A DNA stretch of 64,000 nucleotides from Dielma sp000508965 (GTDB taxonomy: Bacteria > Bacillota_I > Bacilli_A > Erysipelotrichales > Erysipelotrichaceae). This document shows, piece by piece, positions 25,236 through 33,644 of this stretch (its first letter is position 1; every line of letters begins with the position of its first letter). The stretch covers positions 124,001-188,000 of the forward strand of contig BAHV02000010.1 of NCBI GenBank assembly GCA_000508965.1, given 5' to 3'. Position numbers and translations under genes: made by a program. A model generated the notes under the pieces. The model was not told the DNA's origin and made no database searches. It worked only from the letters and a program-made list of their open reading frames with translations.

Positions 25236-25914
25236 ACTGCAGCTGCTTGATCAACGAATCAAACTGCTTGATTAATTCATAATAATCATTGATCTGATAA
25301 TCGGCTATAGAAGTATCCTGATTAATTATGCTGCCCTTATAGCCAATCGTGTATAAGCCAGCCGCTTTGCCGGCCTGAATGCCAGCCGGACTGTCCTCAA
25401 TAACCAATAATGAATCGGCTGGCAAAGCCATTTGCTGCTGGGCAAGCAGGTATATATCCGGACTTGGTTTGCCATGTTCAATCATCTGACCGCTGATCAG
25501 CAGATCAAAATAATCTTTTATCTTCAGACGCTTAACCACATCTTCAATATAGCTTAAATCACTGGAAGAAACAATTGCCAGGCGATAACCCTGCTGACGG
25601 CATAAAGTGAGAAAATCAACAAGGCCGTTCATCGGCTGCAGCTGTATCGCATTAAACTGCGCTCTGAATATTGCCCGCTGACCGTCAATCAATTGCTGAT
25701 CGCTTAATGTGTGGGGAATATTGAAATGAGTACGCAAATCAGCGACGATGCGTTTCATCGGCTTGCCTAATACAAAGGTTACACCTTCAATTGTTGTCGG
25801 ATAGCCGATCGATGCCAAATATTGAACTAACGCGTTCAGATAAATTGCTTCACTGTCCAACAAAACCCCGTCACAATCAAAGAGTATCCCTTGAATCTGT
25901 TTTATGCCCGCCAT
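25234..25914 (-). CDS. HAD-superfamily beta-phosphoglucomutase-like enzyme
   Basis: A 226-aa HAD protein with a helical cap. Motif I is GILFDCDGVLLDSE (nucleophile Asp), motif II is AIVSSSDLSY, the Lys is in HGKPSPDIYL, and motif IV is VIEDSPAGIQAGKAAG. The GVLLDSE pattern matches beta-phosphoglucomutases and sugar-phosphate phosphatases. It is last in the mannose-family PTS operon and overlaps the second BtpA-like gene by 13 bases. Hence I infer that it acts on a sugar phosphate delivered by that PTS. Confidence 0.88.
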   Translation of the reverse strand: MAGIKQIQGILFDCDGVLLDSEAIYLNALVQYLASIGYPTTIEGVTFVLGKPMKRIVADLRTHFNIPHTLSDQQLIDGQRAIFRAQFNAIQLQPMNGLVDFLTLCRQQGYRLAIVSSSDLSYIEDVVKRLKIKDYFDLLISGQMIEHGKPSPDIYLLAQQQMALPADSLLVIEDSPAGIQAGKAAGLYTIGYKGSIINQDTSIADYQINDYYELIKQFDSLIKQLQ

Positions 25915-26720
25915 GCTTTTAACTTATCCATGAAACGCTTAACGCGTACCTCATCCACAGGATTTTCAAAGATGCCGTCTACCTTAAAGGTTGTGGCAAT
26001 AAAGGCCGCGTCAGCTACAGAATAGATTTCCTCGATCGTTTCATATTTAACACCGGTGGTTGCAAATAATACAACTTCCGGTTTTGCTTCACGCAATTCT
26101 TTCATAAAAGGTAAGTCAATACTTTTCCCAGCGCATGCGCCGCAGATACCAAGGGCATCCGGCAAATTCCCGAACAAGGCACTGTTCGCAATCACATGCT
26201 TGTCTCTGCCGCCGATTTCGGCACTGCTTTCCGGAGAAATATAATGCACCATCTTAAGCTTTTTATCTAATCCTAAATTATGACGATGTCTTAAAAACTC
26301 ACCGGGTTTTGCATTGATTAAGCCCATATCCCCAGACCAAGCGCCAGCGAAAGTTCCCCGCATCAAACAGCCGCCCACTGCCGCATTTAATGCAATTGAA
26401 TCATGAGTATTGCTGATGACATTACAGCCAAACGGCACGGTAATGTCCTTTTTTAATTCACCGATAACATAAGCCATACCAGCCACCACCTCAAGGGCCG
26501 GCTCAGGTTCATAAGGAAATGAAAATTCATTTGAGAATAAAACAGCATCGATACCGCCTTTCTGCAAAGCTGACAAATCCTTTCGCGCCGCATCAACAAT
26601 CGCCTCAAGTCCACCCTCTGCATCATACAAGGGATCAGAAGGAAAGGCTTTAAAATGTACGACGCCAATCGCTGCCTTCTCCGTCCCAATTACATCACTT
26701 AACCATGTTTTACGTTTCAA
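25902..26720 (-). CDS. BtpA/SgcQ-family (beta/alpha)8-type protein, copy 2
   Basis: A 272-aa cytosolic protein of the BtpA family (SgcQ in E. coli). Typical stretches are AIGVVHFKAFPSDPLYD, KGGIDAVLFSNEFSFPYE (residues ~54-71), VPFGCNVISN, GTFAGAWSGDMGLI, and the C-terminal ATTFKVDGIFENPVD. The fold is TIM-barrel-like. BtpA was linked to photosystem I biogenesis in cyanobacteria, but heterotroph members sit in sugar operons with unknown activity. This copy is paralogous to the gene at 26799. It overlaps the HAD gene. Confidence 0.88.
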   Translation of the reverse strand: MKRKTWLSDVIGTEKAAIGVVHFKAFPSDPLYDAEGGLEAIVDAARKDLSALQKGGIDAVLFSNEFSFPYEPEPALEVVAGMAYVIGELKKDITVPFGCNVISNTHDSIALNAAVGGCLMRGTFAGAWSGDMGLINAKPGEFLRHRHNLGLDKKLKMVHYISPESSAEIGGRDKHVIANSALFGNLPDALGICGACAGKSIDLPFMKELREAKPEVVLFATTGVKYETIEEIYSVADAAFIATTFKVDGIFENPVDEVRVKRFMDKLKAWRA

Positions 26721-26755
26721 AATCTAGTCCTCCTCTTATTTTTGGGTAATAGAAA

Positions 26756-26785
26756 AGAAGATATTCATTTTAACTGCTATCTTCT
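26756..26785 (-). terminator. Weak attenuator-like hairpin between the BtpA paralogues
   Basis: On the minus strand AGAAGATA and TATCTTCT form an 8-bp stem followed by TTTCTATT; it may lower expression of the distal two genes rather than end the operon. Confidence 0.4.
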
Positions 26786-26798
26786 TCTCTTACTTTAT

Positions 26799-27602
26799 TT
26801 AACGTGCTTGCTTAGCATTGATCATTAACTGTTTAACTCGATTGACATCGATTGGGTTATAGAACTCACCGTCAACCTTTATTCCGGTTGCGACAATACA
26901 GCCGTCACATACTGAAAGAATCTCCTTAACCGTTTCAGGTTTTACCCCATTGCTTGCAAATACCGGTGTATTCGATACGGATTTGATTTCCTTTACCATA
27001 TCAATATCAATGACTGAGCCCGGATTACTTGAATAAACAAGCAATGTATCCGGATTCAAATTGAAGGTCAGCGTTTTTACTACTTCACGTAAAGGTCTCT
27101 CAGCTAATTGTGCAGTTCCTTCCGGAATCACTGCGGTCATTGTTTTGATCTTGCCGCAGCCCACCTCATAACGATGTCTTTCCACATCACCCGGTGAAAC
27201 ATCATAAATGCCATAAACACCGGCAAATGCACCATGAAGCACTTCTCTGATAAAATCAGCGCCGACAGCAGCAGCTAGATCGAAGCCCTTCCTTGGATCC
27301 GAGGCAACGCAAACGCCGAAGGGAACTTTAATCAAGGATTTCAATTCACCGATAACTCTGGCCATACAGGCAACCGTAACTGTCTTTACATTGTGCGTAT
27401 ACGGTATACTGAATTCATTACAGAATAGCACACCGTCAATGCCGCCCTCCTGAAGCGCCAGCAAATCGAATCTCGCGGCTTCTAAAACTCCTTCAACACC
27501 GCTTTGCGGATCATACTTGGGATCGGTTGGCAGCGCGTGTAAATGCACTAACCCAATGACTGGTTTATCAGTGCCAAACATTTCTTTCATCCACATATTC
27601 AT
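26799..27602 (-). CDS. BtpA/SgcQ-family protein, copy 1
   Basis: A 267-aa BtpA-family protein. Matching landmarks are VIGLVHLHALPTDPKYD, EGGIDGVLFCNEFSIPYT (residues ~53-70), VPFGVCVASDPR, REVLHGAFAGVYGIYDVSPG (residues ~140-159), and the end ATGIKVDGEFYNPIDVNR. Most positions are conserved with copy 2 but identity is clearly partial, so they are old paralogues that may form a hetero-complex or act sequentially. It is six bases after EIID in the PTS operon. The reaction is unknown. Confidence 0.88.
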   Translation of the reverse strand: MNMWMKEMFGTDKPVIGLVHLHALPTDPKYDPQSGVEGVLEAARFDLLALQEGGIDGVLFCNEFSIPYTHNVKTVTVACMARVIGELKSLIKVPFGVCVASDPRKGFDLAAAVGADFIREVLHGAFAGVYGIYDVSPGDVERHRYEVGCGKIKTMTAVIPEGTAQLAERPLREVVKTLTFNLNPDTLLVYSSNPGSVIDIDMVKEIKSVSNTPVFASNGVKPETVKEILSVCDGCIVATGIKVDGEFYNPIDVNRVKQLMINAKQAR

Positions 27603-27608
27603 TTACCT

Positions 27609-28463
27609 TTACAGAATGCCGATCAGACTGCATACAACAGCAATAATAAACATTGCAATCATAATCTTAAATACGGAAGTACCTTTCTTTAAGAAAGCAA
27701 AGACACCGCCGACCGCAACAACACTTAACATACTTGGCATGATTGCATTCAGCAGATCCTGAAAGATAACCGTTGAATCCGCAAACGTTAAAACTAATGG
27801 GGTAGAGATGCTGACATTATTGGCAACCATGGCACCGGCAATGGTTAAACCGATGATTGATAATAAGTCAGTAATCTTATTCATAATCTTTTTATCAGTA
27901 ATCTTATTCAATACACTGCGGCCTACTTTATACCCTTGGTTGAAAGTAAAGATACCCATTAACAGCAGATACAGAGTATAAAGGAATACGAAGATCCAAG
28001 GCCCAATCGCACTGCCTTTTAATGTCATATCAACAGCGATTGCTAAGGTAACCGTCTTTACTAAACCCTGTGTAACTGTATCGCCAATACCGGCTAATGG
28101 ACCCATCAGACCTACTTTAATGTTTTTGATCATATCTTCAGAAACATTGCCGCCATTCGCATAATCCTCTTCCATAGAGGCAACCAAGCCGGGAATAAAA
28201 GCACCCCAGTTATTCTCAGTGTTAAAGAATAACATATGTCTTCTTAACGCTTTAATACGTTCTTCCTTATCATCACTGTATAAACGGTTGATTACCGGTG
28301 TCATTGCGTGACAGAAACCTAACGACATTAAACGTTCATAAGACAAACAAGTTTCTGTCATTGTTTCCCATAAAATAAAAGTTTTAATTAAATCCTTCTT
28401 AGTAAGATGCTTTTCATTGTTTGGTGTATTCACCATTTCTGCATTATTAGTCATCTTATTCAC
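27609..28463 (-). CDS. PTS mannose/fructose/sorbose-family EIID
   Basis: A 284-aa component of the Man-type permease. Family stretches are SYERLMSLGFCHAMTPVINR near the N terminus, FFNTENNWGAFIPGLVASME (residues ~75-94), KVGLMGPLAGIGDTVTQGL, and two C-terminal membrane helices. EIID and EIIC together form the membrane channel. It overlaps EIIC by eight bases and is followed by the BtpA paralogues. The sugar is unknown, because Man-family systems carry hexoses, amino sugars and fructosyl-amino acids. Confidence 0.94.
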   Translation of the reverse strand: MNKMTNNAEMVNTPNNEKHLTKKDLIKTFILWETMTETCLSYERLMSLGFCHAMTPVINRLYSDDKEERIKALRRHMLFFNTENNWGAFIPGLVASMEEDYANGGNVSEDMIKNIKVGLMGPLAGIGDTVTQGLVKTVTLAIAVDMTLKGSAIGPWIFVFLYTLYLLLMGIFTFNQGYKVGRSVLNKITDKKIMNKITDLLSIIGLTIAGAMVANNVSISTPLVLTFADSTVIFQDLLNAIMPSMLSVVAVGGVFAFLKKGTSVFKIMIAMFIIAVVCSLIGIL

Positions 28464-29202
28464 CCTCCGTTAACTTGTCTAAACCTAATGTCCAATATAA
28501 TAGAGCGGCAGCTCCGCCAACTAATGTACATGCGATAATATCTAAGTGCAGATAAGCAATCAAAACGAAACCAATAATCGCAAAGGCAAGAAATTTCTGC
28601 TTATAAACTGCTTTAAACATCATACCGATTCCAAGTGCCGGCAGAATAGATCCAACAACGGTTAAGGCATTGGAAATAAAGGCAGGCAGTGATGCCATGA
28701 ATGATTCAAAGACACCGGCGCCAAAGTAACAAACAATGAATGCAGGCAAACCGTAAACTACACCGGCAAATAAATTAGGCAGCAGCCAGTTATAAATCCA
28801 TAAACGCTTTGTTTCACCGGTTTCAATATATTTATCAGCCATATGAACAAAGACTGCATTGACCGTCATGGTAAGGTTGCTGGCTAATAAGCCAATCGTG
28901 CCTAAGGTAACGGCAATAGTTACACCTACTTCCGGTGTTTGATGAGACAGCATCGTTACCGCCGTAGCAATTACACCGGCATAACATTTATCAAAGGATG
29001 AGATACCGCCGACCGTAATCTGTCCCATATAGATCAGCTGTATCGTTGCACCAATTGTAGCCCCTGTCATCCAATCTCCTAATATCAAACCAACTAATGC
29101 ACCATCGATGATTGGGTTTCTCATTACCCAAACCCAGAGTTCTAGGAACGTACTGCCACATAAGGTAGCTAATATTCCAATTAATAAAGCTTGTACAAAC
29201 AT
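28456..29202 (-). CDS. PTS mannose/fructose/sorbose-family EIIC
   Basis: A 248-aa membrane protein with about seven helices. Landmarks are GDWMTGATIGATIQLIYMGQ (the conserved GATIQL motif), ISSFDKCYAGVIATAV, and WTLGLDKLTEGE at the C terminus. It starts behind AAGGAGG, 20 bases after EIIB, and overlaps EIID by eight bases. It forms the sugar channel with EIID. Confidence 0.94.
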   Translation of the reverse strand: MFVQALLIGILATLCGSTFLELWVWVMRNPIIDGALVGLILGDWMTGATIGATIQLIYMGQITVGGISSFDKCYAGVIATAVTMLSHQTPEVGVTIAVTLGTIGLLASNLTMTVNAVFVHMADKYIETGETKRLWIYNWLLPNLFAGVVYGLPAFIVCYFGAGVFESFMASLPAFISNALTVVGSILPALGIGMMFKAVYKQKFLAFAIIGFVLIAYLHLDIIACTLVGGAAALLYWTLGLDKLTEGE

Positions 29203-29222
29203 TATTTTATCCTCCTTTATCT

Positions 29223-29687
29223 TTATTTGTATTCCGTCCGTTTTTCATCCGGTGTTACCTGAAAATAAACATCGACACCGGAATCTTGTATTTCTTTTAA
29301 TGTATCCTTCTCAGCCTGACTGGCACTGATGTTTTTAAACAGCTTCTTACGTTCGGCACTAGCCCCCATACCACCGATATTCAGCTCTTTGATTTTTACC
29401 CCTGCCTTGAATATTTCCTGAGCAACATAAGGAAACTTAACTAAAATTAAAACATTGTCCCCCTCACCATCCAGCTTTTCCAGCAGCGCCGGCACTTCCG
29501 CAACACTGCTGATAATCAGTTCTCTGTCACTTGGTGCCACCATCTGCATTACACCTTTAATAAAATCATCCTTCGCCACGCCGTCATCTACGATCCAAAT
29601 TTTACCGGCATTGATGTTTTTAGCCCATGCGGTTACAATCTGACCATGTATTAAACGGTCATCAATACGAATCATTTTAATACTCAT
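29223..29687 (-). CDS. PTS mannose/fructose/sorbose-family EIIB
   Basis: A 154-aa cytosolic phosphocarrier. The phosphorylated His14 is in IRIDDRLIHGQIVTAW, the invariant Man-EIIB signature. Other conserved parts are IWIVDDGVAKDDF and INIGGM-like ELNIGGMGA. It takes phosphate from the EIIA encoded upstream (29717) and gives it to sugar bound by EIIC-EIID. AAGGAGT precedes the ATG. It lies between EIIA (29-base gap) and EIIC (20-base gap). Confidence 0.95.
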   Translation of the reverse strand: MSIKMIRIDDRLIHGQIVTAWAKNINAGKIWIVDDGVAKDDFIKGVMQMVAPSDRELIISSVAEVPALLEKLDGEGDNVLILVKFPYVAQEIFKAGVKIKELNIGGMGASAERKKLFKNISASQAEKDTLKEIQDSGVDVYFQVTPDEKRTEYK

Positions 29688-29716
29688 AAATTTTCAAACT
29701 CCTTTCTTACTCTGAC

Positions 29717-30130
29717 TTAAGCATTTAATTTTGCTTTGAAATCGACAATGCCGTTAATACCGGCATTCAGCGCGATTTCTTTCAGCTCATTTAATGATCG
29801 GCTTTGAGAAATTGCATTGACCAGCTCCACCACCATTGGTAAGTTCATACCGCTGATAATTTCAATTGGAACTGTGTCATGATATTTATCAAATGTTTTT
29901 ACAGATATCATAAATGGACTGCCGCCAAATAAATCTGTAAGGATCAGTATGCCCTCATCCTTCGCTTTCTCCACATGAGCTTCGATTTCTGCCTGATAAG
30001 CCTGCAGGTCCTGCCCATAGGGAAGCGTAATATAGGATACTGAATCACTTGGTTTCCCCATTATCAATTTCACAGTTTCGTAGATTGATTCTGCTAACTG
30101 TGAATGGCTCAATAAAAGCAAATTGGCCAT
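29717..30130 (-). CDS. PTS mannose/fructose/sorbose-family EIIA
   Basis: A 137-aa phosphocarrier, first gene of the minus-strand operon. The phosphorylated His9 is in LLLLSHSQLAESI (most relatives have SHG), followed by ILILTDLFGGSPF, the conserved Asp-Leu-Phe-Gly-Gly loop, and IISGMNLPMVVEL. AAGGAGGTGG precedes the ATG. It is phosphorylated by HPr and may also signal to the PRD regulator encoded divergently at 30402. Confidence 0.94.
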   Translation of the reverse strand: MANLLLLSHSQLAESIYETVKLIMGKPSDSVSYITLPYGQDLQAYQAEIEAHVEKAKDEGILILTDLFGGSPFMISVKTFDKYHDTVPIEIISGMNLPMVVELVNAISQSRSLNELKEIALNAGINGIVDFKAKLNA

Positions 30131-30401
30131 TACCTATCCACCTCCTTGTTCATGAATAGATAATAACATCAAAAAAATAAAACACAAAATTTGGTAAAAA
30201 AGCTACACACTTGATACGTGTGTTATACAGAATAAACACATTTATTTGACCAATACGTGTTAATATATTGATAATTTGACATTATAATTTCATCTGTGTT
30301 AAGATTTGGATGATAATTACACACATGATGTCATTGTTTACAACCTGTGCAGTCACTTATACACACATTAATTTCAATTAAACACAAAAAAGGGGATTTC
30401 T
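30131..30401. promoter_or_regulatory. Divergent control region with repeated ACACA/TGTGT boxes
   Basis: The 271-bp intergenic region contains about nine AACACA, TACACAC or TGTGTTA boxes (30181, 30204, 30218, 30234, 30255, 30295, 30318, 30359, 30380). The pair at 30204-30224 forms an inverted repeat (ACACAC, 7 bases, GTGTGT). No -24/-12 sigma-54 element (GG-N10-GC) is evident toward the PTS operon. Likely operator cluster; the binding protein is inferred to be the adjacent regulator. Confidence 0.55.
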
Positions 30402-32876
30402 ATGAACTCACAACGGCTTGATAAAATCAAAAAGTATTTAAAGGTGAAAACGGTGGAACTGATTGAAACGGATCAGCTGAATCAGAATGGTGTAGACGCA
30501 TTGAATTGTTCATTGGATCTACAGCTGGACAGAGCGAATGTATCAAGAGATTTAAATACGCTTTGGAAGAATGGTGATGCTATCAAGATTCAGGGAAAGC
30601 CGGTTTATTATTTAGATTATGGTATGCTTACTCAGCATTATCCGGATTGTTTTTTTCCATCAGTCGTTGGTAAGGATGAGAACTTTAATAATTATCTGTC
30701 ACAGAAGGCAGCTGTCCAATCAGCGAGTGATGATGAAGAAATATTAGATAGTCTGGATGAGATTATCGGAGCTACGGGATCTTTAAGTGAAGCGGTATTA
30801 AATGCGAAGAGTGCGGTGAGTTATCCGCCTTATGGTATACCATGTTTGATTCATGGCCCCAATGGAGTAGGTAAAACAAGCTTTTCTTATCATATGGTCA
30901 ACTATGCCCGCAAGAAGCGTAATGATCCTAAAATGCCGGTGATGACAATTTATTGCCAGAATTATCAGGATGATCCTTCTTTATTTATGCAGGCGTTGAA
31001 TGGCTCTGAGAAAAAGGCCGGTTTAAAAGGAAATGACAGCATCTTTAAGCTTTGTGAAAATGGAGTTGTGATTCTTGAACAGATTCAGTTTTTACCTTTT
31101 TCATGTCAAAACGCGCTGGCTTCTATCATCAATGCCGCGTCCTTTCATAATATCCTGCAGTCAGCCGCCACACCGTTAACCACTATGATAATCGCTACAA
31201 CTGATTGTGATGAAAAGGATGAGCGAATCAGTCCGTTAAGCACATCCTTTCCGATTCATTTGCAGATAAAAGATATTGAGTCGCGGGGAATATATGAGAA
31301 AATAGAATTGATTTTGGACTTGTTTCGTTTAGAGGCTAAACATATTCATACAGATATTGCCGTGCATAAGGATATTATCGCATTGCTGGCGGCAAAAAAA
31401 TTTCCGGGTAACTTAAATCAGATGCGCAATGAGATTCAAATTTGCTGTTCAAAGGCTTATTTGGAAAATCCGGGCAATAAGTTTCGCAAGGTATATGTTA
31501 CTTATCAGGCATTATCGATTGATCTGTTATCACAGAGTGAAGCGAATAGCAAAGTAAACAGTATCGCAATCTCACTGCTGTCCTGCATCGAATCCGATTA
31601 TGCACAGTTTAATGCTGATGGAACGAGCCAAAGCGCGGTGATTTTTAAAAACGCACCCAATAAATTTAATGAGCATCGTCTGAATCAATTTGTCAATGAA
31701 TTGAATATTGATGTTGGTGAATTGGATAACATGGAGAATTATGTCAGGGAGAATATCAGCGTTCTGAAAGACTGTCCGCCGCCCCAGCTTGATGCGATTA
31801 AAAAGAGCATCAATCCTTATGTGTATCAATTAACGTTGGCTAAGCTCAGTCAAAGACCGTTTTTTTCAAAATTAAAAAAGAATGTACAGCTGATGTATGG
31901 GATTTTGCTGCATATATCTAATTATTTAAAACGCGCGCATGAGGAAGCAGCGCCAGCCAGCCAGCTGCAGTCAATTACATCACAGTTTTATCCCAATGAA
32001 TATTTACTTGCGAAAGACATTTATCAGTCATTGGCACAGGTGTATAATTTTGAGGTTGTTGAGCGTGAGATTGATTTCCTCTGTTCATATTTGGTAATCG
32101 CTACACAGTGGGCAGATCATGTTAATATCGCGATTTTATTAATCTGTCATGGTGACAGTGTGGCTTCACAATATGTTGATTATATTAAAAAGACCATTGA
32201 GGGGAACTATTTTCTGGACTGCATCGACTATAATGAAACTATGCAGCTCAATGACTGTCTTGAATTGGCAAGCATAAAAGCAAATCAAATAAATCAGGGG
32301 GCCGGGGTGTTGATTTTAACAGATATAGAACCGCTTACTTCAATTGGTTCATATATTCAGAAAAACCTGCATATACCTTGCCGGACGATTAGTAATGTGT
32401 CTTTGAATATGCTGATTCATTTTGTAGAGGCATCCATGAGTGCTTATAATAATTTAGATACAGTAAGCAATGAAATTAAAATGCCGGAGCCTTCATCGAA
32501 TCCAACCGGTAAGCATATTAATAATTTTATTGATCAGATTAAGGATAAGGTCATATCGAAGACAGTGGCGTTTATTGATGTGGATAAAGCAGTCTCTGTA
32601 CTTGATATCTGCTTCAGAAAAACGTTGCAGGATCTGCATATACCGTATACGGATGTATTAGCCGTTAAATATCTGTGTCATTGCACGAATATGCTGGAAC
32701 GAGTGATTCGCAATGAAACTTGGGGATTCCAGAAGATCAATACATTTTCTAATGAAAATTATAATCTGATGCATATTGTGGAGCATCGTTTGGAATATGC
32801 AGCAGATACGTTTGGTGTAAAGATACCTTCTAATGAGATTGCTTATGTGGTTCAGATATTTTTGTTAGAGAAGTAA
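30402..32876 (+). CDS. LevR/ManR-like PRD regulator with degenerate AAA+ core
   Basis: An 824-aa regulator: an N-terminal winged helix (LDLQLDRANVSRDLNTLWKN, residues ~46-65), an AAA+ domain beginning IGATGSLSEAVLNAKSAV with Walker A GPNGVGKTS (about residue 152), a PRD-like middle, an EIIA(Man)-like domain (IAILLICHGDSVASQYV, His kept), and a final PRD (HIVEHRLEYAADTFG). In true LevR proteins the AAA+ domain contacts sigma-54 through GAFTGA; here the aligned stretch is KKAGLKGND, and Walker B, normally LFLDE, is VILEQ. So sigma-54 activation seems lost. It is divergent from, and probably controls, the Man-PTS operon. Confidence 0.85.
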   Translation: MNSQRLDKIKKYLKVKTVELIETDQLNQNGVDALNCSLDLQLDRANVSRDLNTLWKNGDAIKIQGKPVYYLDYGMLTQHYPDCFFPSVVGKDENFNNYLSQKAAVQSASDDEEILDSLDEIIGATGSLSEAVLNAKSAVSYPPYGIPCLIHGPNGVGKTSFSYHMVNYARKKRNDPKMPVMTIYCQNYQDDPSLFMQALNGSEKKAGLKGNDSIFKLCENGVVILEQIQFLPFSCQNALASIINAASFHNILQSAATPLTTMIIATTDCDEKDERISPLSTSFPIHLQIKDIESRGIYEKIELILDLFRLEAKHIHTDIAVHKDIIALLAAKKFPGNLNQMRNEIQICCSKAYLENPGNKFRKVYVTYQALSIDLLSQSEANSKVNSIAISLLSCIESDYAQFNADGTSQSAVIFKNAPNKFNEHRLNQFVNELNIDVGELDNMENYVRENISVLKDCPPPQLDAIKKSINPYVYQLTLAKLSQRPFFSKLKKNVQLMYGILLHISNYLKRAHEEAAPASQLQSITSQFYPNEYLLAKDIYQSLAQVYNFEVVEREIDFLCSYLVIATQWADHVNIAILLICHGDSVASQYVDYIKKTIEGNYFLDCIDYNETMQLNDCLELASIKANQINQGAGVLILTDIEPLTSIGSYIQKNLHIPCRTISNVSLNMLIHFVEASMSAYNNLDTVSNEIKMPEPSSNPTGKHINNFIDQIKDKVISKTVAFIDVDKAVSVLDICFRKTLQDLHIPYTDVLAVKYLCHCTNMLERVIRNETWGFQKINTFSNENYNLMHIVEHRLEYAADTFGVKIPSNEIAYVVQIFLLEK

Positions 32877-32943
32877 TGGTTTTTTAGCAATGGATATTCT
32901 CTGTTCCTTGAATTAAAAGCTACTTTAAAATCTATAAATAAAA

Positions 32944-32987
32944 AATCCAGTTGTGTTAGGTTTTCAGACCTTTAACTGGATTATTTT
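32944..32987. terminator. Terminator of the LevR-like gene
   Basis: AATCCAGTT and AACTGGATT, with inner AGGT/ACCT pairing, followed by ATTTT; A-rich on the other side. Confidence 0.75.
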
Positions 32988-33003
32988 AGCTAAATGCTTA
33001 CAA

Positions 33004-33282
33004 TCATCTTTTATTTATTAGTGCATCTATATAATTTCTGATGCTTCTTACTCTGCAATTTGCAAAATGAGGTGCTAATACAAATGGCAATGCGGTAGCT
33101 GCAGGAATTGATTCAGAATTAGATTCGGCATTCCATAACCACATTGCTGTGGCATCTTCAGCCATGAATATAGCATCAGTCAACTCTTTGCTGCAAGTTC
33201 AGCATCCATATAAATCAGGAATTTTTACATCAAATTTACCATTTTCAATAGGGGTGAATAGAGCCGAATATACATATTTCGT
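33004..33282 (-). pseudogene. Broken HicB-like antitoxin gene
   Basis: Reading the minus strand from 33282 gives KYVYSALFTPIENGKF, DVKIPDLYGC, then an in-frame TGA (33199-33201), then TCSKELTDAIFMAEDATAMW and a C-terminal part ending YIDALINKR before a TGA at 33004-33006. The first part matches the HicB-type partial RNase H fold and the second the conserved alpha/beta continuation. No usable in-frame start codon sits at the expected place (ACG follows AAAGGAG), and no hicA toxin is visible nearby. I infer a decayed orphan antitoxin gene. The 33283-33461 stretch shows nothing else. Confidence 0.7.
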
Positions 33283-33461
33283 TTTCTCCTTTAGGAGTTA
33301 AGTATACAGGTTATTTCAGCACTGCGTCTCCCCTTTGTATTTGTTAAATTCTTTATTTTCTCTTGCCTCATATTTAGTTTTTTTGGTTTATGATATTCTT
33401 GATTAAATGCAAATCGTATTATGCCTGAATTATGATAGAAACTATTTCACAGAATGAAAAA

Positions 33462-33491
33462 TTGTCTTAAAAAGTATACTTTTTGAGACAC
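33462..33491. promoter_or_regulatory. Palindromic operator-like site (copy 3)
   Basis: Arm TTGTCTTA, core AAAGTATACTTT, arm GAGACAC, related to copies 1 and 2. Its centre is 125 bp from that of copy 4, exactly as at the 5.7-kb gene. Confidence 0.65.
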
Positions 33492-33569
33492 CCTGCTTCT
33501 CTTTCATTATAGGCATTTTTGAATCGTTTGTAAAGGCTCACAGCCTTTTTTATGCACTTTCACAGTTGT

Positions 33570-33616
33570 TTTTTGTCTCTCCTTCAGTGTGGTATAAAGT
33601 ATACCTTTTAAGACAT
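33570..33616 (+). promoter_or_regulatory. Promoter overlapped by palindromic site copy 4
   Basis: TTTTTG (33570-33575) and TATAAA (33593-33598) with 17-bp spacing. The palindrome centred on 33601/33602 (GTATAC core, right arm CTTTTAAGACA; the left arm is more degraded) covers the -10 box and the start site. Confidence 0.6.
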
Positions 33617-33644
33617 TCTTTCAATACCTGGGGAGGTAATTAAA

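Noticed and set aside
30131..30240. Sigma-54 promoter for the Man-PTS operon
   Set aside because: The closest match (GG followed ten bases later by GT) lacks the -12 GC.
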